DNA from: Fidelibacterota bacterium
Lineage (GTDB): Bacteria; Fidelibacterota; Fidelibacteria; Fidelibacterales; Fidelibacteraceae
NCBI GenBank assembly: GCA_023134755.1
Contig: JAGLUM010000291.1
Location: 1 to 6,511 of the forward strand
Reading direction: 5' to 3'
DNA length: 6,511 nt
The notes below the pieces were generated by a model. It saw only the letters and a list, made by a program, of their open reading frames with translations, was not told the origin of the DNA and searched no databases. Both the position numbers and the translations under genes were made by a program. This document shows positions 1 through 6,174 of this stretch, in pieces. How positions within the stretch are numbered: position 1 is the stretch's first letter; each line of letters begins with the position of its first letter.

Positions 1-1
1 T

Positions 2-1087
2 GATGTACGCATTAATGCACTTGATCCCGAGACAGGAGCAGATAGGGTTTTTGATTTAAATATGACCGGTATCAGTGGCGGCAAACACGCCCTGCGAGAT
101 ATCGAATTCTCTGAAGATGGGGTGATCTATGCATCCAATTGTGCCGGTATCGGTGAGAGTTTTAAGGTATATCAATGGACTGATCCTAGTCAGGTACCGG
201 AGTGTGTCTTCCAGGCAGACGATATTGCCTTCCGTTTAGGAGATCATATTACGGTTGAAGGAAAACATTCTGACGGCAGTGTAACACTGTATGCACCGGC
301 TGCAAAATCCGATAAATTGATCAAACTCAATTGGAACATCATCAGCGGTGCATTTGATGCGCAGCAAATTACGCTTGAACGGGGCAATAATACAAATCCC
401 TGTGTTGCACCCGTCCCCGGCAGCGATGACCTGTTCGTGACATCCACAGAGTATTATCTGCGACATTTTACTGCTGATGGCAGCAACATTGACTGGATGA
501 AAGGAAACCTCAAATTACCGGTAAATGCCAATGCCATTGCAAGCTTTCACTATAATGGAAAAACCTATGTTGCGGGCTATGTAACGGATACGGAATCCGT
601 ATATATTATTGATGTCAGTGACGGCGTACGCACTGCATTGTCTGCCGGTTCCACCTATCGTCTGGGAACACAGGATAATCCGCAGGCAATTGGAGATGTT
701 GAAGTCAGAGATAACGGAGACGGATCTTTTACTCTCTATGTTCTGGGAAACCGGAATGGTATTGGAAGCTATCGCTTTGACGCCGCAGCCGCAATGGTGA
801 ATATTGCTTTTATGGCAACAGATATGCATTTTTCACTGGATCCAAACTATCCAAATCCTTTTAATCCGGTGACAACGATTCCTTATACTCTGAATAAAAA
901 TAGTGAAATTGAGATTTCAATCTATGACCTTATAGGTCGGCATATTAGAACCCTGTATCAGGGACAGCAGAAAGCGGGCAGGCATCATCTGCGTTTTGAT
1001 GCTTCCGGTCTCAGTTCCGGGATATATGTTTGTTCTTTAAAATCCGGAAAGCATACAGTAAACCGAAAAATAACGCTGCTGAAATAA
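2..1087 (+). CDS. Secreted protein with C-terminal type IX secretion sorting domain (5' end missing)
   Basis: The reading frame is open from base 2 to the TAA at 1085-1087, giving 361 residues with no start or signal peptide inside the window. The ATG at 62 is therefore probably internal. The last 84 residues (about 833-1084) form a Por/type IX secretion C-terminal sorting domain: SLDPNYPNPFNP, then the TTIPYTL strand, SIYDLIGRHIRTL, the AGRHHLRFDASGLSSGIY turn and a final basic strand ending KITLLK. In this family the domain directs export across the outer membrane and is usually removed or anchored at the surface. The part before it is rich in short beta strands with repeated pieces such as LRDIEFSEDGVIYASN, DDLFVTSTEYYL and GKTYVAGYV. 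This suggests a beta-propeller-like fold, perhaps of the DUF4623 type, which is a guess from memory. No catalytic motif is recognisable. A strong terminator follows directly. The secretion class is secure; the biological role is unknown. Confidence 0.9.
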   Translation, partial: DVRINALDPETGADRVFDLNMTGISGGKHALRDIEFSEDGVIYASNCAGIGESFKVYQWTDPSQVPECVFQADDIAFRLGDHITVEGKHSDGSVTLYAPAAKSDKLIKLNWNIISGAFDAQQITLERGNNTNPCVAPVPGSDDLFVTSTEYYLRHFTADGSNIDWMKGNLKLPVNANAIASFHYNGKTYVAGYVTDTESVYIIDVSDGVRTALSAGSTYRLGTQDNPQAIGDVEVRDNGDGSFTLYVLGNRNGIGSYRFDAAAAMVNIAFMATDMHFSLDPNYPNPFNPVTTIPYTLNKNSEIEISIYDLIGRHIRTLYQGQQKAGRHHLRFDASGLSSGIYVCSLKSGKHTVNRKITLLK

Positions 1088-1105
1088 TACCTTAATACAT
1101 ATGGC

Positions 1106-1137
1106 AATATGCCCCGGATTTCCGGGGCATATTTTTT
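1106..1137 (+). terminator. Rho-independent terminator of the sorting-domain gene
   Basis: A perfect 12-bp stem (aatatgccccgg, 1106-1117, with ccggggcatatt, 1122-1133) encloses the 4-base loop attt. The T run at 1132-1137 follows the GC-rich part of the stem. It begins 18 bases after the stop of the upstream gene. On the other strand the hairpin lacks a good T run, so it mainly serves plus-strand transcription. It lies just past the end of convergent fur and may still help to stop that transcript. Confidence 0.9.
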
Positions 1138-1149
1138 AATAAATATAAT

Positions 1150-1590
1150 TTATTGTTTATTTTTTTTCCGGCAGTTTTCACAGATCCCAAAAATTTTCAT
1201 GGTATGCCGAACAGGGGTAAAATGATAAGAATTACAAATTGTATTCTGTAGGTCCTCTAAATCACGATCATAAAATTCTATGATCTTTCCGCATGCCTCA
1301 CAGATCATGTGATCATGGTGTCCTTTTACTACCTCATAAATTTTTTCATCATTAATACTGCGGATATATTTAATAAGTCCCGCTTCTTCAATGGTTTTAA
1401 TAGTACGATATACCGTTGCCCGTGAAATCCGGTGCTTAGAGGTGTTTTTTTTTCGGATAATATCTTTAATTTGGAAATGAGACTTTTGACGAAGCACCTC
1501 ATTAAAAATATCCAGACGTTCCCGGGTGATATTTTTACCTTCTGCCTGTAAAAAATCTATAAACTGCTGAAGAGCATGCTGATCACTCAT
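1150..1590 (-). CDS. fur: Ferric uptake regulator (Fur) family repressor
   Basis: A 146-residue metal-sensing transcription repressor of the Fur family, of normal length. The N-terminal winged helix covers about residues 1-85, with the recognition helix in ISRATVYRTIKTIEEAGLI (55-73). The dimerisation and metal domain has HHDH (91-94), the first zinc pair C97-x-x-C100 in CEACGKIIEF, and the second pair C137-x-x-C140 in CENC. H38, E86 and the HHDH cluster sit where the regulatory metal binds in Fur. I start it at ATG 1590 because AAGGA (1602-1598) lies seven bases upstream. An in-frame GTG at 1596 would leave only about one base of spacing. It is the last gene of the feoA-feoB-fur operon, 15 bases after feoB. 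Context favours iron as the signal, although Zur or PerR specificity cannot be excluded by motif alone. An A9 run in the coding strand (1445-1453) lies within codons for Arg-Lys-Lys-Asn. Confidence 0.93.
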   Translation of the reverse strand: MSDQHALQQFIDFLQAEGKNITRERLDIFNEVLRQKSHFQIKDIIRKKNTSKHRISRATVYRTIKTIEEAGLIKYIRSINDEKIYEVVKGHHDHMICEACGKIIEFYDRDLEDLQNTICNSYHFTPVRHTMKIFGICENCRKKNKQ

Positions 1591-1605
1591 AATCACTTCC
1601 TTCTG

Positions 1606-3717
1606 TTAAAGTCCAAACAGTGAGGCGGTCTGATAAACCAGAAAAGAAAATATCCATGCAACAGTGAGCGAATAGACAACAAAAAACAGAGCCCACTTTA
1701 TTGAATTACTTTCACGGGAAAATACTGCCACTGATGCGATACAGGGAATATAAAGAAGGACAAAAACCATAAATGATAATCCCACTGCCTTAGAGTAAAG
1801 GGGATCATTGCGCAGTGATTCCGCAAGCGAGTTTATATTACCCTCATCATTACCTACAGCGAATATGGTTCCCATAGATGAAACCACGATTTCCTTTGCC
1901 GCCAGTCCGTTTATCAGGGCAATATTCAGCCGCCAGTCAAATCCAAGCGGACGGGAAATGGGTTCCAGAAATATTCCAATACGCCCTGCTACGCTGTATG
2001 GCAGTTGTTCGGCTTTCTCATGATGATCCAGCTGTACAATATTGGCGCCTTTTTGCAGCCGCAGAGTCTCATATTTATTGTGTATTTCCGGATTTTTAGG
2101 GAAGCTAACGGCAAACCATAGAATAACACTAGCCAACAAAATGATAGTTCCGGCTTTTTTAATATACATCATTGCCCGCATCCAGGTTTGTTTGAGCATA
2201 ATCAGTGCTGAGGGTTTACGGTAGGGGGGAAGCTCCATCACAAAAGGTTCTGATTCACCTTTAAACGCGGTGGATTTTATTAGCTTTGCACTGATCAAGG
2301 CGATGACAATACCGAAAAGATATATACCAAAAAGTACATTTCCAGCCGCGGCGGGCATGAAAAAGGCGGAAATAATAAGTGTATACACCGGAAGCTTTGC
2401 CCCGCAACTGAAAAAGGGAACTACCATCATGGTTGTAATGCGGTCGCCGCGGTTTCGGAGGGTCCGTACGGCCATTAATGCCGGCACAGTACAACCAAAG
2501 CCGGTTATCATTGGAATAAACGATTTTCCGTGCAGTCCGATCCGATGCATAAGTTTATCAATAACAAATGCAACCCGGGCCATGTATCCGGTAGCTTCCA
2601 GAAGGGAGAGACATAAAAAGAGGATGAGAATATTCGGAAGGAAAATAAGCACACCGCCCACTCCCGCAATAATACCGTCAAGTAAAATAGATTTGGCAAT
2701 AGAAGCCGGAATAATCCCGTCCAAAAATTGCGTTAATAACTGAAATAAACTGTTGATCCACTGCATGGGATATTCACCAAGCTGGAAGGTCAGCTGAAAT
2801 ATGCCATACATAATCAGTAAAAAAATTGGCATACCAAAAAATCGGTGTAATAAAATATTATCAATTTTTTCCGTAAATGTTTCTGCTTCTTCTTCCGCAT
2901 TGCGTACGGTTTCTTTTAGGGCACCGTGAATAAACGCAACACGTTCTTCAGCGAGATAGACATCGGTTTCCATTTGGTCGAATTTAAGTATATCTTCTGA
3001 AACAGAATTGAGCACTTCGTTGACGGCTTCCCGGCATGGAGATGATTGGATCATTGCTAAAACATCAGGATCCTGCTCTATAAGTTTAATTGCCATCCAG
3101 CGTGTGGGAACGCCCTTCCATGAATCCCGCTGCTTGATAATGTTAATAAGTTGAAGGATATAATTTTCGGTTTTTTCCGTATAATGGTGCTTGTATTTTT
3201 TGGTCTCGATCTTTCCTGATTTGATATCTACAATATGATCCAGAAGATCAGGAATACCGAATTTTGTTACTGCTGAGACGGGAATAACATGGGCGCCAAA
3301 GAGGCGTTCAAATTGCTCAAAATCAATATGGGTTTTTTGCTTTTCCACCTCATCGATCATATTCATCACGACCAGCAGCTCCACTTCCAAATCCATTAAC
3401 TGGGTGGTTAAAACCAGATTACGCTCCAAGTTTGTGGCATCAACAATGTTAATGACCATATCCGGTTTTTGAAAGAGGATGAAATCCCGGGCTACTTTTT
3501 CTTCCGGACTATAAGGGGAAAGACTGTAAGTACCAGGAAGATCCACTAGGCGTATGGTGTAGCCTTTGTGCTTGAGGGTACCCTCTACTTTTTCAACGGT
3601 AACACCACTAAAGTTACCGACCTTCTGGTTGGCACCGGCCATACAATTGAAAATGGATGTTTTTCCGGAATTTGGGTTGCCTGCCAGGGCAACAAAAATA
3701 GTTTTAGAATCTGCCAT
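1606..3717 (-). CDS. feoB: Ferrous iron transport protein B (GTPase-linked permease)
   Basis: A 703-residue inner-membrane Fe(II) transporter with an N-terminal G-protein domain. The GTPase motifs are in order: G1 GNPNSGKTS (13-21), the switch I stretch NFSGVTVE (35-42) with G2 Thr40, G3 DLPG (59-62), G4 NMID (119-122) and G5 PVSA (146-149). A helical regulatory region follows to about residue 280. The membrane part has the two Gate regions: GFGCTVPALMAVRTLRNRGDRI with the conserved Cys, PFFSCGAKLPVY, and later NGLAAKEIVVSSMGTIF. A PCIASVAVF segment lies near the C-terminus. The ATG at 3717 is preceded by AGAGG (3729-3725), which lies inside the end of feoA. The 14-base overlap with feoA suggests translational coupling. 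Length and motif set look intact. GFGCTVPA differs slightly from the usual GFGCNVPA. Confidence 0.97.
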   Translation of the reverse strand: MADSKTIFVALAGNPNSGKTSIFNCMAGANQKVGNFSGVTVEKVEGTLKHKGYTIRLVDLPGTYSLSPYSPEEKVARDFILFQKPDMVINIVDATNLERNLVLTTQLMDLEVELLVVMNMIDEVEKQKTHIDFEQFERLFGAHVIPVSAVTKFGIPDLLDHIVDIKSGKIETKKYKHHYTEKTENYILQLINIIKQRDSWKGVPTRWMAIKLIEQDPDVLAMIQSSPCREAVNEVLNSVSEDILKFDQMETDVYLAEERVAFIHGALKETVRNAEEEAETFTEKIDNILLHRFFGMPIFLLIMYGIFQLTFQLGEYPMQWINSLFQLLTQFLDGIIPASIAKSILLDGIIAGVGGVLIFLPNILILFLCLSLLEATGYMARVAFVIDKLMHRIGLHGKSFIPMITGFGCTVPALMAVRTLRNRGDRITTMMVVPFFSCGAKLPVYTLIISAFFMPAAAGNVLFGIYLFGIVIALISAKLIKSTAFKGESEPFVMELPPYRKPSALIMLKQTWMRAMMYIKKAGTIILLASVILWFAVSFPKNPEIHNKYETLRLQKGANIVQLDHHEKAEQLPYSVAGRIGIFLEPISRPLGFDWRLNIALINGLAAKEIVVSSMGTIFAVGNDEGNINSLAESLRNDPLYSKAVGLSFMVFVLLYIPCIASVAVFSRESNSIKWALFFVVYSLTVAWIFSFLVYQTASLFGL

Positions 3718-4015
3718 GGAAATGCCTCTTGAATCGTCGCGGATGCCGATGGGGACAAGGTCCCATAGCTTCTACAAATACGTATTTGGCTTCTTCTTTA
3801 CGAAGGCTCATAAAAAAACGGTTTATACGTATTTCGATTGGGTCTCCCAAGGGTGCAAAACGTATCACAACAAGCCGGACACCCGGCACCAGACCCATAT
3901 CCAGCATGCGCTGACGTATAATGCCTTTCGCTGTTACCTGTAAAACGCGGTAGCGTATACCTATTGAGGCATCACTTAATAAAATCGATTCTACTTGTGG
4001 TCTGTTTGTCATCAT
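3704..4015 (-). CDS. feoA: Ferrous iron transport protein A, with His/Arg-rich tail
   Basis: A small cytosolic SH3-like protein that partners FeoB in Fe(II) uptake. Starting from the first of two adjacent ATGs (4015 and 4012) it has 103 residues. The family core is clear: LLSDASIGIRYRVLQVTA, RQRMLDMGLVPG (35-45), FAPLGDPIEIRI (53-64), FMSLRKEEAKYVFVE (68-82). FeoA proteins usually end near this point. Here a tail of about 19 residues follows (85-103), with one Cys, four His and five Arg, including CPHRHPRR and the end KRHFHGRF. It is the first gene of the feoA-feoB-fur operon, and its last 14 bases overlap the start of feoB. No Shine-Dalgarno sequence is visible before either ATG. The frame can be extended upstream only to a TTG at 4075, which lies inside the inverted repeat and is unlikely to be used. 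Confidence 0.93.
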   Translation of the reverse strand: MMTNRPQVESILLSDASIGIRYRVLQVTAKGIIRQRMLDMGLVPGVRLVVIRFAPLGDPIEIRINRFFMSLRKEEAKYVFVEAMGPCPHRHPRRFKRHFHGRF

Positions 4016-4023
4016 CAATTTAA

Positions 4024-4055
4024 TATAGCTACTATTTTCAAGCCATAAAAGCAAA
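4024..4055 (-). promoter_or_regulatory. Weak candidate promoter for feoA-feoB-fur
   Basis: Read on the minus strand, TTTG (4055-4052) is followed after 20 bases by TAGCTATA (4031-4024). This is a poor match to the Bacteroidota-type TTTG / TAnnTTTG pattern, but the spacing equals that of the better rightward promoter at 4112-4143. The TTTG is the last part of the inverted repeat, so a protein bound there would block it. Transcription would start within a few bases of the feoA ATG, which would fit the missing Shine-Dalgarno sequence. Placement is tentative. Confidence 0.3.
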
Positions 4056-4083
4056 TAATTGAGATTGTGTCTCAATTATTTGC
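4051..4083. promoter_or_regulatory. Perfect 14-bp inverted repeat, probable Fur operator
   Basis: The arm gcaaataattgaga (4051-4064) and its exact reverse complement tctcaattatttgc (4070-4083) flank the spacer ttgtg. The core TGAGATTGTGTCTCA (4060-4074) agrees at 9 of 14 defined positions with the classical Fur 7-1-7 pattern TGATAATNATTATCA. It agrees at 11 of 14 with the TGAGAATNATTCTCA variant. It is centred about 52 bases upstream of feoA, in an operon that itself encodes Fur, and about 148 bases upstream of the divergent ABC gene. No T run follows on either strand, so it does not look like a terminator. That it is an operator is inferred. A different dimeric regulator is possible. Confidence 0.7.
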
Positions 4084-4111
4084 GAATAGTAAAGAACGTC
4101 TGAAGTGTTTT

Positions 4112-4143
4112 TTTGTAAATACCCTGTGCTAATCATATATTTT
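4112..4143 (+). promoter_or_regulatory. Promoter for the rightward ABC ATPase gene
   Basis: TTGTAA (4113-4118) and TATATT (4136-4141) are separated by 17 bases and match the sigma70 consensus at 4 of 6 and 5 of 6 positions. The same stretch also fits the Bacteroidota pattern: TTTG (4112-4115), 20 bases, then TATATTTT (4136-4143), which matches TAnnTTTG except at the last base. The start point would be near 4150, leaving a leader of about 65 bases before the ATG at 4215. The inverted repeat ends about 29 bases upstream of the TTTG, so a repressor there would not directly cover this promoter. Confidence 0.6.
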
Positions 4144-4203
4144 TCAATAAAACTTTTTATTTTCAATCAATATACAGTATGTTACCATGCTTTTTGAAAA
4201 ACA

Positions 4204-4211
4204 GGGAGGAG
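4204..4211 (+). promoter_or_regulatory. Strong ribosome binding site fixing the ABC ATPase start
   Basis: GGGAGGAG contains GGAGG (4205-4209), five bases before the ATG at 4215. This decides the start against the upstream in-frame ATG at 4179 and the downstream one at 4236. It is by far the strongest Shine-Dalgarno sequence in the window. The stretch 4205-4214 is exactly complementary to 4967-4976, just after the same gene. Confidence 0.85.
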
Positions 4212-4214
4212 AAT

Positions 4215-4958
4215 ATGTCGAAAGGTCTAATTACTATGAGTGAACAAACTCCACTTCTTCAACTGGAAAATGTTAAGGTAAAAAAACACAACCAAACGGT
4301 TGAAATTTACACATCAAAACTATTCCCCGGACTAATATATCAAATTCAAGGTCCGAACGGATCGGGAAAAACTATTTTGCTCGACATTTTTGCCCATGAA
4401 CAAAAGATTGATGAGGGAACAATCTATTTTGATGGTAAATCAGGAGCGAAAAAACAATATTCCAGTAAAATTGTTAAAAGGTTAATAACCTATATACGTC
4501 AGGATGAAGGTGTATATAAAAATACACCGCTGGCAACATTATTACATGTTATAAAATCAAAAAAGGTATCCTCAGCAGTTGGATACAAAAAGGTGATGGA
4601 ACTGTTGGAAGATTTTGCGTTGCAACCCATCGCAAATCAGAAAATGAAACATCTGTCATCCGGAACCCGTAAAAAGATTGAATTATTAACAGTTCTCTTA
4701 CAGGATTCCAAATTAATTATCATTGATGATCCGGCATTTGATTCGCTGGATGATTTTTTTGTTAAAAAATATGTTAAAGTATTACAAAAAAGTATTAAAC
4801 AGGACAGCCGGACACTGGTATTAGCGTCTCCGCAATCCCTTGCCCGTTTACGTCTGATTGATATTACACTTGTTATACACAAAGGACATATTATACGGGT
4901 GGAAAAAACGTATCAACGGAAAACACAAACCCACAAAAAGCCCCCAATAAAACGTTAA
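4215..4958 (+). CDS. Stand-alone ABC-type ATPase with non-canonical catalytic motifs
   Basis: A 247-residue protein about the size of one ABC nucleotide-binding domain. Walker A is GPNGSGKT (46-53), the Q-loop Gln is Q96 in YIRQDE, the signature is LSSGT (147-151) rather than LSGGQ, and Walker B is LIIIDD (167-172). The usual catalytic Glu after Walker B is Asp (D172). The segment aligned with the H-loop reads LVLASPQS (201-208) and has no His. ATP binding looks intact but hydrolysis may be slow, or the domain may act mainly as a switch. The C-terminal 20 or so residues are Lys/Arg-rich. No membrane permease or binding-protein gene adjoins it, so transporter pairing cannot be shown. It is divergent from the feo operon across a shared intergenic region. 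By hand count GC is about 35% over 4261-4920, against about 44% in pcm, hinting at a different origin. Substrate and role are unknown. Confidence 0.85.
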   Translation: MSKGLITMSEQTPLLQLENVKVKKHNQTVEIYTSKLFPGLIYQIQGPNGSGKTILLDIFAHEQKIDEGTIYFDGKSGAKKQYSSKIVKRLITYIRQDEGVYKNTPLATLLHVIKSKKVSSAVGYKKVMELLEDFALQPIANQKMKHLSSGTRKKIELLTVLLQDSKLIIIDDPAFDSLDDFFVKKYVKVLQKSIKQDSRTLVLASPQSLARLRLIDITLVIHKGHIIRVEKTYQRKTQTHKKPPIKR

Positions 4959-4991
4959 ATTTTACAATTCTCCTCCTTTTTTATTTTTAAG

Positions 4992-5642
4992 ATGAAACGC
5001 ATTAATATATCTACGTACGCTAAATTCGGCAAATATACTAAACGTGAAAAAATGGTAAAGCTTCTTCGGGATTACGGTATTCGTGATCTCCGTGTTTTGG
5101 ACGCGTTTATGACAATTCCCCGTCATTGTTTTGTACCGGAAAATGACGTCGAAAGAGCATATCGTGATCAGGCTCTTTCCATTGGGTTTGGGCAGACGAT
5201 ATCTCAACCTTACGTAGTTGCGCTAATGCTGGAAGCATTAGAGCTTAAACCCGGGTACCGGGTTCTGGAAATTGGATCCGGTTCAGGGTATGTTGCAGCA
5301 CTTTTATCTCTGTTGGTAAAGCAGGTTGTTGGTATTGAACTGGAAAAGGTGCTGACACAGCGCAGCAAGGCTATTTTGAAGACACTTCACATCAGCAATG
5401 CAGAAATTATATGCGGTAACGGATATAACGGATATCCGGCAAAATCCCCCTATGATGTAATTTTACTTTCTGCTGCTCCGGAAGCTCTGCCTGAAAATAT
5501 TCTTTCACAGTTGAAGCCGAACGGAAGATTAATATTACCTGTTGGAAAATTTGATCAATTATTAGTATTATATGAACAAGTAGGTGGTAAATGGAAAGGG
5601 AAGATCATGGGTGATGTTCATTTTGTCCCCCTGAGGAAATAG
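4992..5642 (+). CDS. pcm: Protein-L-isoaspartate O-methyltransferase family protein
   Basis: A 216-residue cytosolic SAM-dependent methyltransferase of the PIMT family, which starts repair of isoaspartyl residues in aged proteins. The family features run in order: KMVKLLRDYGIRDLRVLDAF (20-39), IPRHCFVP (42-49), GFGQTISQPYVVALML (65-80) with the substrate-loop QTIS, SAM motif I VLEIGSGSGY (91-100), post-I GIEL (114-117), GNGYNGYPAKSPYDVILL (142-159), LKPNGRLILPVG (174-185) and the typical end VHFVPLRK. The usual Asp of the GDG motif is Asn (N143), and SAAPEALP replaces the more common TAAA-type stretch. Length is normal for the family. No Shine-Dalgarno sequence precedes ATG 4992; the region before it is pyrimidine-rich. 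A start at ATG 5052 (Met21) would still keep most of the domain. It begins 33 bases after the ABC gene and ends one base before the phosphatase, so these genes are probably cotranscribed. Confidence 0.92.
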   Translation: MKRINISTYAKFGKYTKREKMVKLLRDYGIRDLRVLDAFMTIPRHCFVPENDVERAYRDQALSIGFGQTISQPYVVALMLEALELKPGYRVLEIGSGSGYVAALLSLLVKQVVGIELEKVLTQRSKAILKTLHISNAEIICGNGYNGYPAKSPYDVILLSAAPEALPENILSQLKPNGRLILPVGKFDQLLVLYEQVGGKWKGKIMGDVHFVPLRK

Positions 5643-5643
5643 T

Positions 5644-6174
5644 ATGAAAGCATATGTTTCACGATTTGATCTTCGCCTATTTCGGGCAATTTTCAACTAT
5701 CGCCGTGATAGTTTTCTGCCGGCTTTTTTTCGAGTTATTTCCTTTATTGGTGGCGGATATTTCTACTTTTTATTTGCTATCTATATGTATTTTGCCCAAC
5801 CGGAATTGTTTAAACCCACCATGTTTGTATCCCTCATCGGATTTGGGATTCATCTGCCGATTTATTTCATATTAAAAAATATGATTCGCCGTGTTCGGCC
5901 CTTTAACGCGCATAACGATATTGATAACATGGTGTATCCTATTGATGAATTCAGTTTTCCTTCGGGACATACTGCAGCTGCTTTTCTTGTAGCCTTCATT
6001 ATTAGCCACTTTATCCCGGCCTTGGCCGTGTATATGTATATTTATGCCTCTCTGGTTGGACTTTCCAGGATATATGTCGGGGTACATTACCCAAGTGATA
6101 TCATTGCAGGTGCTGCGTTTGGAACAGGTGTCGGATGGGGAGCTGTTTATATTGTTAACCATTTTATATGTTGA
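5644..6174 (+). CDS. PAP2-family membrane phosphatase
   Basis: A 176-residue integral membrane phosphatase of the PAP2 (type 2 phosphatidic acid phosphatase) superfamily. All three catalytic motifs are present: C1 KNMIRRVRP (K78, R85, P86), C2 PSGH (106-109), and C3 SRIYVGVHYPSD (S141, R142, H148, D152). Hydrophobic segments lie roughly at 28-50, 58-77, 111-124, 126-140 and 153-172, giving about five membrane spans. The size fits the small bacterial members that remove phosphate from lipid phosphates or from undecaprenyl pyrophosphate; motifs alone do not separate these substrates. The ATG is one base after the pcm stop, with GAGGA (5633-5637) six bases upstream inside the end of pcm, so translational coupling is likely. 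The residues look complete, with no sign of decay. Confidence 0.93.
   Translation: MKAYVSRFDLRLFRAIFNYRRDSFLPAFFRVISFIGGGYFYFLFAIYMYFAQPELFKPTMFVSLIGFGIHLPIYFILKNMIRRVRPFNAHNDIDNMVYPIDEFSFPSGHTAAAFLVAFIISHFIPALAVYMYIYASLVGLSRIYVGVHYPSDIIAGAAFGTGVGWGAVYIVNHFIC

Noticed and set aside
62..64. ATG at 62 as the true start of the first gene
   Set aside because: The frame stays open for 20 more codons to the window edge, no Shine-Dalgarno sequence precedes it, and the required signal peptide is missing, so the gene begins outside the window.
1106..1137. Fully bidirectional terminator serving fur equally
   Set aside because: On the minus strand the bases after the stem do not form a T run, so only plus-strand function is well supported.
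1594..1596. GTG as the start of fur
   Set aside because: The AAGGA site would be only about one base away, while the ATG at 1590 has seven-base spacing.
2270..2743. 157-codon open frame on the plus strand opposite feoB
   Set aside because: It lies wholly antisense to the well-supported feoB membrane domain, has no family motif and no ribosome binding site that I can see.
4016..4075. Longer FeoA starting at TTG 4075
   Set aside because: This start lies inside the inverted repeat, adds 20 residues absent from FeoA proteins and has no ribosome binding site.
4051..4083. Inverted repeat as a terminator
   Set aside because: The arms are AT-rich, no T run follows on either strand, and it lies upstream of both divergent genes rather than after one.
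4179..4214. ATG at 4179 as start of the ABC ATPase
   Set aside because: The strong GGGAGGAG site lies downstream of it and is ideally placed for the ATG at 4215.
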